From JAKQHY01 sp034429475 (GTDB lineage Bacteria > Chloroflexota > Anaerolineae > B4-G1 > SLSP01): DNA of 46,630 bases. The position numbers were made by a program, and so were the translations under genes. Position 1 is the first letter of the stretch. Every line of letters begins with the position of its first letter. The notes beneath the pieces were generated by a model. The model saw only the letters and a list, made by a program, of their open reading frames with translations, did not search any database and was not told where the DNA came from. Location of the stretch: positions 1 through 46,630 of the forward strand of contig DAOUGD010000342.1 of NCBI GenBank assembly GCA_034429475.1, given 5' to 3'. Shown here piece after piece: positions 23,921 to 32,113 of this stretch.

Positions 23921-24827
23921 GAACTTCCGCTAAAAACTCCCGCACCTGCGCCTCGTAGGCGGCCGGATTGCTCACGAGAGCCTCGGCGTGGCCCGCGCCC
24001 GGCGCGAGATAGAGCTGCTTCTGCCCCGGCTTGGCGGCGTGCAGCGCCACGCTGGCTTCCGGCGGGATGTAATCGTCCTCTTGCCCGTGAATGAAGAGCG
24101 CCGGCGCCGTCACCTGCCCGATGGTCTTGATAGGAACCGCATCCCCAAAAGCGAAGCCGGTGCGCAGCTTGCTGATCAGGCTGGCGACCGGCAGCAGGGG
24201 CAAACGCGGCAAATGGTATTCCACCTTGAGCCGGTACGCGAATTCGTCGTCGGCGTTGGCGTAGGGACAATCGGCGATGACAAACGCCAGCCGCGCGTCC
24301 AGCGCCGCGTGCTGCAACACGGTCGCCGCCCCCAACGACTCGCCATGCGTCCCCACCACCCACTCCGCGCTGAATCGCTCCGCCCCGGCCCGCGCGAACA
24401 CCCAATCCACCCACGCCTTGAGGTCGTACTTCTCGTAGAAACCAAACGTAGTGTTGTGGCCGCCGCTGCGCCCGTGATTGCGATGATCGATCAGCAGCAT
24501 GTTGAACCCCAGGCGGCGGAAAATCTGGGCATATTTAATCGAGGCATTGTGATTGACGGTGATCCCATGCACAATGATGATCGTCTTGGCGGCGTGATCC
24601 TGCGGGATGTACAACCCAAACAGGTTGTACCCGTGCGGAGAACGGATGCGCACCTCTTCCTTCGGCCAACCGGCAAAGGCCGCCGGGTCAAAGCGCTGCG
24701 CTTCGAGTTCCCTGGCGTAGACCTCCTCCGGCGTCCACGTCTTGGGATAGATGATCACGTTGGAGAAATGCCAGCCCGCCGCCACCAACAACGCTGCTAT
24801 CACGAGTAGCACGAGAACATATCCCAT
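23907..24827 (-). CDS. Membrane-anchored alpha/beta hydrolase
   Basis: A 306-residue serine hydrolase with an N-terminal membrane helix (residues 3-18) that would leave the catalytic domain outside the cell. The triad is visible: nucleophile in HGESLGAAT (S164), acid in HGQEDDYIPPE, and histidine in GAGHAEAL. The oxyanion HGIT motif and DHRNHGRSGG are typical of the BEM46/YqkD-like esterase or peptidase group. Substrate is unknown. It is the last gene of a minus-strand envelope cluster, 73 bases after rfbC. Its final residues and stop codon lie in a dispersed repeat. Confidence 0.88.
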   Translation of the reverse strand: MGYVLVLLVIAALLVAAGWHFSNVIIYPKTWTPEEVYARELEAQRFDPAAFAGWPKEEVRIRSPHGYNLFGLYIPQDHAAKTIIIVHGITVNHNASIKYAQIFRRLGFNMLLIDHRNHGRSGGHNTTFGFYEKYDLKAWVDWVFARAGAERFSAEWVVGTHGESLGAATVLQHAALDARLAFVIADCPYANADDEFAYRLKVEYHLPRLPLLPVASLISKLRTGFAFGDAVPIKTIGQVTAPALFIHGQEDDYIPPEASVALHAAKPGQKQLYLAPGAGHAEALVSNPAAYEAQVREFLAEVLSAD

Positions 24828-24844
24828 ACGGCCTCCTTCTCAAC

Positions 24845-24885
24845 GGATTCAACGGATTGAACGGATTTTTCCGTTCAATCCGTTG
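24845..24885. repeat. CAACGGATT repeat hairpin
   Basis: CAACGGATTGAACGG (24850-24864) with its perfect 15-base reverse complement (24871-24885) and a 6-base loop. The stretch 24845-24869 is identical over 25 bases to 35876-35900, which carries the stop of the hexosaminidase. It lies between rfbC and the hydrolase. Confidence 0.85.
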
Positions 24886-24900
24886 ACCAAAAGATCGCCA

Positions 24901-25452
24901 TCAGTAAACGAAATCGTTGTCTGCGTCTTCCAGCCGGGGTTGGCGGCTGTCTTTGGCGGAGAGCAGCGGCGCGGCAACCGGCCACGCCACGCCAATGGCC
25001 GGGTCGTTCCAGAGGATGCCCCGGTCGTGCGGGTGAGAATATTCCGCCGTGACCTGGTAGAAAATGTCCGCTTCGTCGCTGACGACACAGAAGCCGTGCG
25101 CGAATCCCGGGGGGATGTACAGCAGCCGGTGATTGGCCGCCGACAGCGTCTCGCCCACCCACTGCCCGTAGGTTGCTGAGCCACGGCGGATGTCCACCGC
25201 CACGTCGAACACCTCGCCGGCAATCACCGTGACCAGTTTCCCCTGCGCCATCGGCGGTTTTTGATAGTGTAATCCCCGCAGAACGCCCCGCGCCGAGTGG
25301 GAATGATTGCTCTGCACAAACGGCGGCACCCCCATCTCCATAAAGTCCGATTGGCGGTACGTCTCCAGGAAAAATCCCCGGTCGTCGTCAAACACGCGCG
25401 GCGTAATGAGCAGCACTTCTGGAATTATCAAACGAGTGAATGTAAATGACAT
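24901..25452 (-). CDS. rfbC: dTDP-4-dehydrorhamnose 3,5-epimerase
   Basis: A 183-residue cupin enzyme of dTDP-L-rhamnose synthesis (RmlC), converting dTDP-4-keto-6-deoxyglucose to the L-lyxo form. Seen: DDRGFFLETYRQSDF, NHSHSARGVLRGLHYQ with the catalytic His, GEVFDVAVDIRRGS, the substrate-loop YIPPGFAHGFCVVSD, and FYQVTAEYSHPHDRGILWNDP. Length is normal. GAGGGGAAACT precedes the ATG. rmlA, rmlB and rmlD are not in the window; the neighbouring methyltransferase, FemAB protein and glycosyltransferase fit a surface-polysaccharide context. Confidence 0.96.
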   Translation of the reverse strand: MSFTFTRLIIPEVLLITPRVFDDDRGFFLETYRQSDFMEMGVPPFVQSNHSHSARGVLRGLHYQKPPMAQGKLVTVIAGEVFDVAVDIRRGSATYGQWVGETLSAANHRLLYIPPGFAHGFCVVSDEADIFYQVTAEYSHPHDRGILWNDPAIGVAWPVAAPLLSAKDSRQPRLEDADNDFVY

Positions 25453-25470
25453 AGTTTCCCCTCAGAAATG

Positions 25471-25568
25471 GCGAATGGCGAATAGCGAATAGCGAATAGC
25501 GAATTACGAATTACGAATTACGAGTTACGAATTACGAGTTACGGATTACGGATTACGGATTACGGATT
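25471..25568. repeat. 98-base array of fourteen heptamers
   Basis: Fourteen consecutive 7-bp units without interruption: GCGAATG, three GCGAATA, GCGAATT, two ACGAATT, ACGAGTT, ACGAATT, ACGAGTT and four ACGGATT. The gradual drift between neighbouring units suggests growth by local duplication. It fills the 119-base gap between the FemAB and rfbC genes and ends 3 bases from the FemAB stop. Confidence 0.95.
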
Positions 25569-25571
25569 AAG

Positions 25572-26591
25572 TCACAAACCTGGGCGGAGGTGAATTGCCA
25601 GCGGATACAGCGGGTTGAGCGATTGTTCCCACAGGCCCACGTAGCGCGTCACCTGCCCGCCGAAGCCCCGTTTGAAGCGATAGACGCCCCACAGGCCATC
25701 CTCGCGCGCGGCGAATTGCGCCTCTAGCTCGGCCTCGTCCGCGTCGGGGATGCCCCACAAATCGTAGCACGTGCAGCCGTGTGCTTTGGCCCAGCGGACG
25801 GCGGCCCACTGCACGGCGTAGGTTGGCATTTTCTCACGGTGATGGTTTGACGAGGCGCCGTAGAAATACCAGGCCGTCTGACCCAGGGCAAATGCCATCA
25901 GCCCGGCCACCAGCTCGCCGTCCACTTCGGCCAGCAGCAGCGCCGCCTGATCCGCCGGCAGAAACAGTTCCAACGCGCGGTGGAAATACTCGGCGCTGTG
26001 GACGCCGAAGCCGTCCCGCGCTCCGGTTTCCACCATCAGCGCGTAGAACGCCGCCACATCCTCCAGCCCGCCGAGGCGCACCGTCACCCCTTTGCGCTCC
26101 GCCAGGCGGATATTGTAGCGCGTCTTCGATTTCATCCGCGCCAGCACCGCTTCTTCCTCGCCGGCAATGTTGACCAGGATGGTGCGCGGCGGCTGGATCG
26201 TGTGCAATGTGGGCTTCAGGTTCAGCGCCCGCAGGACTTGCCGGTTTTCCTCCGTGTCCCACAACGGCGGCTCGACCCAGAGCGCCCAGGCGCGTTTGCG
26301 CCGCGCCGCCCACCGCACCACCGCGAACAGGGCCATCGTCTGGTCCCGGTTGTCCCAATCCACCACTGGCCCGCGCGGGATGTACGCGATCGTCCCCAAC
26401 TTCAGAGGCAGGGATTTGTACAGGATCAACGCGCCGCACGTCTCGTCCGGCGTTACGATTTCCCAATCCCACCCGAAGGTGGCCTTGTGCTGCCCCCACC
26501 GGCTGGTCTGAAGAATCGCGCCGAGAGGATGGTCCGCGACGCGCCGGTCCCATTGTTCCCAGTCGGCGGGTGTCAGTGGGGCAACGGTCAT
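25572..26591 (-). CDS. FemAB-like aminoacyltransferase / GNAT-fold protein
   Basis: A 339-residue protein of the FemAB/FmhB type, in which two GNAT folds act with tRNA-carried amino acids on peptidoglycan precursors or related acceptors. Typical features: N-terminal PLGAILQTSRWGQHK, PRGPVVDW, the arginine-rich KSKTRYNIRLAERKGV, VAGLMAFALGQTAWYFYGAS and the C-terminal YDLWGIPD...GVYRFKRGFGGQVTRYVG. The ATG overlaps the methyltransferase stop as ATGA (26588-26591); the frame is open further upstream, but that region is the methyltransferase in another frame. It probably modifies cell-wall peptide or another amine-bearing envelope molecule; the amino acid is unknown. Confidence 0.88.
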   Translation of the reverse strand: MTVAPLTPADWEQWDRRVADHPLGAILQTSRWGQHKATFGWDWEIVTPDETCGALILYKSLPLKLGTIAYIPRGPVVDWDNRDQTMALFAVVRWAARRKRAWALWVEPPLWDTEENRQVLRALNLKPTLHTIQPPRTILVNIAGEEEAVLARMKSKTRYNIRLAERKGVTVRLGGLEDVAAFYALMVETGARDGFGVHSAEYFHRALELFLPADQAALLLAEVDGELVAGLMAFALGQTAWYFYGASSNHHREKMPTYAVQWAAVRWAKAHGCTCYDLWGIPDADEAELEAQFAAREDGLWGVYRFKRGFGGQVTRYVGLWEQSLNPLYPLAIHLRPGL

Positions 26592-27430
26592 CCCTCTTTG
26601 ACGGCGACGATCAGCAATCCGCCTCCCACGCCGCCTGCGGGCGCGTCCAGTTCGTAGGCGCGGCGCCAGCGCGCCCCCAACGTCCGTATAATCCGGCGGC
26701 GCAGCAGCGGCTGGTAGCCCAACCGGCGCAGGCGCGGCGACGCCAACCAGCGGTAGAACGGCCTGCCATCCTCGTAAACGCCGTAGTCGCCGTTGGCCCG
26801 ATCCCACAGTTCCATTGTTTCGGCGGGAACGTAGTAGCGCGCGCGGGTCAGGCGCAGGCCGACGGCGTGCAACATCGTCGTCCATTCCGCTGGGGAGGGA
26901 TAACGGTGATGTTCCAGGCGGCGATCCACCGCCGTGGCGTAGGCTTCCGCGCCGGCGAAGTCGCCGACGGCGGCGCGACGACAGTAGCCGGCCAACAGGC
27001 GGCGGAAAGCGTCGCTGGGCACAGTGGCGATGAAGCGCCCGCCGGGCCGCAGCACGCGGGCCGCCTCGCGCAGCACCGGCGCGAGATCGGGGATGTGCTC
27101 CAGCACGGAGTTGCTGAACACCCCGGCAAACTGCGCGTTGGGGTAAGGCAGCGCGCCGCCCCACGCCTGTTGGAGATGCGCGTATCGCCCGCATTGCGGC
27201 GCCTGCCGGAGTTGCGCCCACCAGGGGTCGCAGCCCACCACGTCCGGCGATTCTCCGGCGAAAAGCACCTGGGCGATCAAGCCGTCGCCGCAGCCCAGGT
27301 CGAGGAGGGGGCGCGGGAAGGTCTCGGTCGCCAGCGTCCGCAATTCCACCGCGCGCCACAACGCCACCGGCGGCGCGAACCAATACTGATCGAGCAATAA
27401 CGTCAAATAATCACGATTCGGGTCGGGCAT
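26588..27430 (-). CDS. SAM-dependent class I methyltransferase
   Basis: A 280-residue methyltransferase of the Methyltransf_11 type. Motif I is LLDLGCGDGLIAQVL (residues ~42-56); the acidic post-motif is VVGCDPWW, motif II region FAGVFSNSVLEHIPDL, and motif III LRPGGRFIATVPSD. The C-terminal ~100 residues are Arg-rich and specific. The substrate cannot be inferred. It is the first gene of a minus-strand set (methyltransferase, FemAB-like, rfbC, hydrolase) and shares a 4-base ATGA overlap with the FemAB gene. Confidence 0.88.
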   Translation of the reverse strand: MPDPNRDYLTLLLDQYWFAPPVALWRAVELRTLATETFPRPLLDLGCGDGLIAQVLFAGESPDVVGCDPWWAQLRQAPQCGRYAHLQQAWGGALPYPNAQFAGVFSNSVLEHIPDLAPVLREAARVLRPGGRFIATVPSDAFRRLLAGYCRRAAVGDFAGAEAYATAVDRRLEHHRYPSPAEWTTMLHAVGLRLTRARYYVPAETMELWDRANGDYGVYEDGRPFYRWLASPRLRRLGYQPLLRRRIIRTLGARWRRAYELDAPAGGVGGGLLIVAVKEG

Positions 27431-27458
27431 TCACAAGTCCTTGATGATGGTATGCAAC

Positions 27459-27646
27459 TTTTGTCAGCAGATTAAGCAGATTGAGCAGATTAGGACTTAC
27501 GGAAGGACAGTTCTTTGCACCCAGAGCACGCGGAGGTCGCTGAGACCCTATAAAAATCTCTGCGCTCTCTGCGTACTCTGCGGTAAATTTTCACTGGTTT
27601 GCGTAAATCCTGACCCTATCACAATCTGCTCAATCTGCTGACAAAA
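27459..27646. repeat. 188-base element with 15-base terminal inverted repeats
   Basis: TTTTGTCAGCAGATT (27459-27473) and its exact reverse complement (27632-27646) bound a non-coding segment, and GCAGATT-based units extend both ends. The interior holds a CTCTGCG/CTCTGCGTACTCTGCGG repeat. It fills most of the 300-base gap between divergent genes. I see no gene in it; the short frames are repeat-encoded. Confidence 0.75.
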
Positions 27647-27715
27647 TGATTATGGTTGGTATAACACGAAAGAGAGATTTGACAAGACCCTTTGCCTGCG
27701 CAATCCTCCGTTCTG

Positions 27716-27724
27716 TGGTACACT
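27716..27724 (+). promoter_or_regulatory. Extended -10 promoter, leaderless glycosyltransferase mRNA
   Basis: TGGTACACT: extended TG (27716-27717) and -10 TACACT (27719-27724). The expected start is at about 27731, which is the A of the ATG. No Shine-Dalgarno precedes that ATG, and no -35 at normal spacing is evident. Confidence 0.5.
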
Positions 27725-27730
27725 GGCGCT

Positions 27731-28828
27731 ATGCGCATCGGTCTGGACTTACGCTTGCACGCTTACGCGCCGGGGGGCATTGCCAATTACGCCCGCCGCC
27801 TGGCGCCGGCGTTGGCGGCGCTGCTGCCCGCCCAGACGCTCACCCTCATCTCACACCGCCGCGAGCGCGAGCCGCTGGCCGCGCCGGGGACGCGCGCCCG
27901 GCGCGCCTGGACGCCGCCCCATCACCGACTGGAACGCTGGACGCTGGGTGCGGAACTGGCGCTGTTGCGCCTCGACGTGTGGCACGCCACCGATTTCATC
28001 CCCCCGACCTGGGGTGCGCGCCGCATGGTCATCACCGTTCACGATTTGAATTTCCTCTACTATCCGCAGTACCTCACCGCCGACGCCCGCCGCTACTACA
28101 ACGCGCAGATCGCGTGGGCCGTCGCACGCGCCGACGCCATCCTGGCCGACTCTTACGCGACACAGCGCGACCTGGAACGCCTGCTCCACGTTCCGCCAGA
28201 ACGGGTGACGGTGGCGCATCTGGCCGCCGAGGACGGATTCCGCCCGCTGCCGGACGCTGAGACGCGCGCGGCGTTAGCGCGTTACGGGCTGGAACCGGGC
28301 TACGTGCTGTTTGTTGGCACATGGGAGCCGCGCAAGAATCTACCCGGCCTGTTGGAGGCGCTGGCGCTGCTCCACGCGGCGGGGGAAAAGCGGCGGTTGG
28401 TCATTGCCGGGCGGCCCGGCTGGCTCTACGATGACATTTTCGCACGGGTGCAACACCTCCATCTGGAAGCGTGGGTGCGTTTTATTGAGGAAGTTCCGCC
28501 GGGCGATTTGACGGCGCTTTACAATGGGGCGCTGCTGCTGACGATGCCGTCTTTCTACGAGGGCTTCGGCTTCCCGGCGTTGGAGGCGATGCAGTGCGGC
28601 ACGCCGGCCGTCGTCGCCGACCGCGCCAGTTTGCCAGAAGTCGTGGGGGACGCGGGGGTGCTCATCAACCCGGACGACCCCGCCACGTTGGCCGATGCTT
28701 TCCGGCGTATTGCCCAAGACGCCGATTGGCGGGCGCAGCTATCCGCCGCCGGGCTGAAACAGGCTGCGCGTTTCCAGTGGGATGCGACGGCGCGGATTAC
28801 ACTGGGGGTCTATCAGCAGGTGATGTAG
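27731..28828 (+). CDS. GT4 family glycosyltransferase
   Basis: A 365-residue GT-B retaining glycosyltransferase of CAZy family 4 (mannosyl- or other hexosyltransferases). N-terminal RIGLDLRLHAYAPGGIANYARRL binds the acceptor side. The C-terminal donor domain shows VLFVGTWEPRKNLPGLLEAL, RLVIAGRPGW and the E-x7-E motif in PSFYEGFGFPALEAMQCGTPAVV. The ATG at 27731 is favoured over an upstream start at 27692 because the protein N-terminus matches the family there and an extended -10 lies directly before it. It acts alone on the plus strand next to rfbC and envelope genes, consistent with polysaccharide assembly. Confidence 0.93.
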   Translation: MRIGLDLRLHAYAPGGIANYARRLAPALAALLPAQTLTLISHRREREPLAAPGTRARRAWTPPHHRLERWTLGAELALLRLDVWHATDFIPPTWGARRMVITVHDLNFLYYPQYLTADARRYYNAQIAWAVARADAILADSYATQRDLERLLHVPPERVTVAHLAAEDGFRPLPDAETRAALARYGLEPGYVLFVGTWEPRKNLPGLLEALALLHAAGEKRRLVIAGRPGWLYDDIFARVQHLHLEAWVRFIEEVPPGDLTALYNGALLLTMPSFYEGFGFPALEAMQCGTPAVVADRASLPEVVGDAGVLINPDDPATLADAFRRIAQDADWRAQLSAAGLKQAARFQWDATARITLGVYQQVM

Positions 28829-28838
28829 CAAAGCTATA

Positions 28839-28887
28839 AAACGTAAAACGTGATGACTTGATTGTGCAGTCATCACGTTTTACGTTT
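28839..28887. repeat. Perfect 20-base ACGTTT-type hairpin between convergent genes
   Basis: Twenty bases (28839-28858, AAACGTAAAACGTGATGACT) and their exact reverse complement (28868-28887) around a 9-base loop. It sits between the convergent glycosyltransferase and thpR genes, where it could act as a bidirectional terminator-like structure. Its last base is the first of the thpR stop codon on the plus strand. Confidence 0.9.
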
Positions 28888-29477
28888 CACGTTAAGGGGA
28901 ACGTTTTCAACGGGGTATACTCGGCCCCGGTGGGCTTGAGGATGCTGCGGAAGAAGATAATTTCGGCGGCGCGGACTTGCCCCAGGATGCCGACCTCAAT
29001 TTTGCCAACTGCCTGCCCGATGGCTTGCGCGTCTTCCCGCGTTGCGTGGGGCTTGACGCGGCCCAGCGTCAGATGCGGGGAGAAAGGCCGTGTTTCCGGC
29101 TTGAAGCCGACAGTTTCCATCGCTTCGTTGACAGTCCGGTGCAACATGGTCAGCCGTCCGCCCGGATCGGACAGCCCCACCCAGATCACGCGCGGGCGGT
29201 TGAGGTTGGGGAACGCCCCCGCTCCCTGCACGGTGAAGTTGAACGAGGCCGTGTTGCGCGCGACGACGTGCAGGGCCGCTTGCACGGGTGTCATCATCTC
29301 CGGCAGAATTTCCCCCAGGAAGAAGAGCGTCAGGTGGATGGACGTCGGCTTCACCCAGGTCACGGCCTGCTCCGGGCACGTCCGCCGCAGCGCGCGCTGC
29401 ACCTGGTCCAACTGCTCGATCACCTCAGCCGAGAGAGGTAACGCGATAAAAGTGCGCAATAGTTCCGGTTTTGCCAT
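28887..29477 (-). CDS. thpR: RNA 2',3'-cyclic phosphodiesterase (2H family, ThpR/LigT)
   Basis: A 196-residue 2H phosphoesterase with both catalytic motifs: SIHLTLFFLG (H48, T50) and SPHLTLGRVK (H135, T137). These enzymes open 2',3'-cyclic phosphates on RNA and were first described as 2'-5' RNA ligases. Length is standard. GAGGAGG lies before the ATG. A 26-base repeat shared with the dGTPase-like gene starts 17 bases upstream. The stop codon lies in the hairpin repeat at 28839-28887. Confidence 0.95.
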   Translation of the reverse strand: MAKPELLRTFIALPLSAEVIEQLDQVQRALRRTCPEQAVTWVKPTSIHLTLFFLGEILPEMMTPVQAALHVVARNTASFNFTVQGAGAFPNLNRPRVIWVGLSDPGGRLTMLHRTVNEAMETVGFKPETRPFSPHLTLGRVKPHATREDAQAIGQAVGKIEVGILGQVRAAEIIFFRSILKPTGAEYTPLKTFPLT

Positions 29478-29493
29478 CTGGCCTCCTCAATAA

Positions 29494-29519
29494 CAGGATT
29501 TACGGAATGATAGGATCAA
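29494..29519. repeat. Dispersed 26-base repeat, copy 1
   Basis: CAGGATTTACGGAATGATAG (29494-29513) plus GATCAA; 25 of 26 bases match 33656-33681. It lies directly upstream of the thpR Shine-Dalgarno. The remainder of the 147-base gap to 29624 has an AATCCGTTGAC tail and the sequence TTTGCGCCCTTGCGCCTTTGCG; no gene is seen. Confidence 0.85.
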
Positions 29520-29624
29520 GAATTTGCTTAATCCGTTGACAATCGGGGAGTCTGGTCGTTGTTAGTCCTGTAGTCAAATAGGCAAGAGACCTTTGCGCCC
29601 TTGCGCCTTTGCGTGAAACGCTCG

Positions 29625-31985
29625 CTAATGCGCCACGAAGTCCGGCAGGGGGGCGGCAAAGAGCCGGTTGTCAGCGATGAGGTACAGGATGTGCGGGGTT
29701 TCGTTGACGGCAATGGCCTCCAGGCGCTGTAGCTCCTCACCGGGCAGCCGGAACTGGTGCATGAAATTGCCTCGTTTGTCGAGCACGACAATGCGCTGGT
29801 GTTGTGCGTCGCCCAAATATATCAACCCATCGGGGTCCGGTTCCACGGCCAGCACGATGGGTTTAAATCCTGTATCGGATAGGTCATTGCGCTTAAACAG
29901 GTTGCTGAACCATGATTTCTCTTGACTTTGGGTAGATTGGGATTCCGGGTTGGGCAGGCCGTTGATCTGAAAGGTCAGGTCTTCGGCACCGGCGAAGTAG
30001 GTTCGCACCGACCCCTCCCCCATCAGCAGATAGACTCGCCCGTCCATCCCTAGCTCCAGCGCTTCCCGCAGCGGCGGCGCGGCCTCGGACGGGAAATACT
30101 CCCGGGGCAGTTCGTAAATCCCGTTAATCGGCTCATACGTGAGAATCTGGTTGTCGTGACGCTGGACGAGGTAAATTTCATCCTCGAACGTCTCCATCAG
30201 CGTGACCATGCCAGCCTGTAGGTTCCCCTGGATGCGCTGTCGGGTGACGCCTTCCGGGCCGGTCACCGGCTCGTAGATGTAGAGCAGGCCGCCGTCGCTG
30301 TAGATGAGGACGGCGCCGTCGGGATAATTGCCGCCGGGCGTCAACCACGCCATATCCACCAGATGGTTGACGGCCTCACCGTAGAAGGTCTGCCCGTATT
30401 TGAGCAGCGTGAGCGGCGCGCCGGTCGTGGGTGTGAGATAATCCGTCTGCATTTCCAGCCCGATGACCTCGTCGTTGGCCGTATCCAACACATACAGCCA
30501 CCGCTCTGTCACCAACAACCGGCGCGGCGTAGGCGCCACGCTCAGTTCAAGCAACGGCCGGACGTCCAACATCGCCGCGTGTTTCAGCGCGGCAATGGCC
30601 TGTTGGGCTTCTTCTTTGAGCCGCTTGGCCTCTTGATTGCGCGGGTCCCGCGTCACAATCCGGTTGCTCAAATCCAACAACCGCTGCCAATCCGCAGCCT
30701 CCTGGCTGGTGTAGGCGGTTTGCCGCACCGTCTGCGCCGTATCCAACAGCGAGAAGATGTATTGCGTCCCGCCGCTCTGCCAATACTCGGTCAGTGTGAT
30801 GAAGAGGATAATCAGGAACACTCCCAGCGTCACGCCCCCCATGATGGGGGTATTTTCCTGGGGCGCCGGACGGACTTTGGGGGGCGGCGCCGTTTCGAGC
30901 CGGCCTGGCAACAGGGCGAGCAGGGCGTGATGCAGGCGCGCGCGCTCGGCCGTGGTGGCGCGGGTGCGCGGGTGCGCCTGTTTGCGGAACAGGTCATGCA
31001 GCCACGTACGCAGAGGCGGCAGGTGGATGGCTGGCAGAGGGAATTTCTTGGCAGTTGACGGAGGTTCCCCCGTCGTTGCTGCCGCACGTTGTTGGAGCCG
31101 CCGCTGCAAGAATGCCGGCAGCGGCGCCGAGAGTTCCGGCTCCTGGATGGGGATTTGTCCCCTGGCTGATAACGGGACAACCGCCTGGGCCTCTTCCGGC
31201 GTGGGGAGAAAGGTTTCCGGCGTCGGGAGGGCTGGTGGAAGCGACTCTGTTGGCGGCGTTTTGCGCAGCCCGCTGAACCGCTCCCAGAAGTGACTTGGCC
31301 TGGTCGGTTGTGCTGCCAGGGATTTCTCCGCCAGCAGGTGAATGAGCGCCAGACTGCCCGACGCGCCGCTTTGCGCCAGCGCCGCGATGATCTGGGGCGT
31401 TATCGTGTCCACCGACGCGGTCGCCAGCAATTCTTGCCAGCGCTCGTGCGTCTGGGACTCGGCGATGGGGGTGGTCGCCAGCAGTGCCACGCAATCTTCT
31501 TCCAGCGTGGTGTAGCCGATGTTGATCACCGGCGGCAGCGCGCCGCCCAACGGCATGAGCAAGCGGGTGCGGCGGGGGAATGTCTCAAACCGCCCATCCG
31601 GGTGATGGACGCAGGCATAGGCGGCGCCGATTTGCCCTAGGAACAGTTCGTTGTCTTCAAAGACGGCGCAGGTGAGGCTGCCGGCGCATTTGGCGCCCGG
31701 CGCGGCATTCATATTAAGGTGGACCAAATAGCGGTTGGCTTCGGCCAGCGCGCGCCGTAGCCGCGCTACCACACTCCCCGACGAGGTCTGGTAGGTCTGA
31801 GCGGCAATCGCGCGAATCTCCCGACTGCGCTGGGGCAGGGGCGGCGTCAGATCCACCATGATGACCAGCTCCCCACCCGCCGCTTCGGTGCGATGGGGTG
31901 TGAGACCGGTCACCATAATTTCCGCACTAGGGTGCTGGCTGCGCGTCCCTTCTTGAAACCGTAGAATTTGGTTATGGTGTTCCAT
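29625..31985 (-). CDS. Degenerate PP2C-like domain, membrane helix and beta-propeller protein
   Basis: A 786-residue protein. Residues ~20-220 resemble a PP2C-type phosphatase core (GGELVIMVDLT, SLTCAVFEDNELFLGQIGAAYACVHHPDGRFETFPR, ALIHLLAEK), but the metal-binding Asp-Gly motifs are absent, so it is probably a non-catalytic relative. A Pro-rich linker (~225-375) follows, then one membrane helix (381-399), a short helical segment with DWQRLLDLSNRIVTRDPRNQEAKRLKEEA, and an extracytoplasmic NHL-like beta-propeller (~460-786) with repeated YVLDTAND, IYSDGGLLYIYEP and YLGDAQHQRIVVLDKRGNFMHQF units. Good SD GAGGAATA and a strong promoter precede it. It may transmit an external cue to a cytosolic binding domain; the role is unknown. 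Confidence 0.8.
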   Translation of the reverse strand: MEHHNQILRFQEGTRSQHPSAEIMVTGLTPHRTEAAGGELVIMVDLTPPLPQRSREIRAIAAQTYQTSSGSVVARLRRALAEANRYLVHLNMNAAPGAKCAGSLTCAVFEDNELFLGQIGAAYACVHHPDGRFETFPRRTRLLMPLGGALPPVINIGYTTLEEDCVALLATTPIAESQTHERWQELLATASVDTITPQIIAALAQSGASGSLALIHLLAEKSLAAQPTRPSHFWERFSGLRKTPPTESLPPALPTPETFLPTPEEAQAVVPLSARGQIPIQEPELSAPLPAFLQRRLQQRAAATTGEPPSTAKKFPLPAIHLPPLRTWLHDLFRKQAHPRTRATTAERARLHHALLALLPGRLETAPPPKVRPAPQENTPIMGGVTLGVFLIILFITLTEYWQSGGTQYIFSLLDTAQTVRQTAYTSQEAADWQRLLDLSNRIVTRDPRNQEAKRLKEEAQQAIAALKHAAMLDVRPLLELSVAPTPRRLLVTERWLYVLDTANDEVIGLEMQTDYLTPTTGAPLTLLKYGQTFYGEAVNHLVDMAWLTPGGNYPDGAVLIYSDGGLLYIYEPVTGPEGVTRQRIQGNLQAGMVTLMETFEDEIYLVQRHDNQILTYEPINGIYELPREYFPSEAAPPLREALELGMDGRVYLLMGEGSVRTYFAGAEDLTFQINGLPNPESQSTQSQEKSWFSNLFKRNDLSDTGFKPIVLAVEPDPDGLIYLGDAQHQRIVVLDKRGNFMHQFRLPGEELQRLEAIAVNETPHILYLIADNRLFAAPLPDFVAH

Positions 31986-32003
31986 TATTCCTCAACCGTC
32001 TCA

Positions 32004-32032
32004 AGTTTAAGGGGCAAGTAAGGTTCTGTCAA
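32004..32032 (-). promoter_or_regulatory. Promoter of the PP2C-like/propeller gene
   Basis: Minus strand TTGACA (32032-32027), 17-base spacer, TAAACT (32009-32004), about 19 bases before the ATG with SD GAGGAA in between. It sits just downstream of the cold-shock gene terminator. Confidence 0.7.
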
Positions 32033-32040
32033 GCCTCAGC

Positions 32041-32077
32041 TCAAAACAAAGAAACCACCCGTAACGGGTGGTTTCTT
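32041..32077 (-). terminator. Rho-independent terminator of the cold-shock gene
   Basis: Perfect 13-base stem (32049-32061 with 32065-32077) with a 3-base loop; read on the minus strand it is followed by TGTTTTGA. It starts 36 bases after the cold-shock stop codon. Confidence 0.88.
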
Positions 32078-32113
32078 GAACAAAGAGCATTTAAAATGCT
32101 GTGTACTGGCGTT

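Noticed and set aside
25471..25568. CRISPR array
   Set aside because: Units are 7 bp, contiguous, without spacers, and there are no cas genes; it is a tandem repeat.
25572..27383. Single 603-residue protein covering the FemAB and methyltransferase region
   Set aside because: The first half is the methyltransferase gene read in the wrong frame; clear family motifs lie in two separate frames with an ATGA overlap.
27441..27641. Cys-rich 66-residue protein
   Set aside because: Composed of the GCAGATT/CTCTGCG repeat element; coding is not supported.
27679..27724. TTGACA (27679) as -35 for the glycosyltransferase -10
   Set aside because: The spacer would be 34 bases; the extended -10 alone is the better reading.
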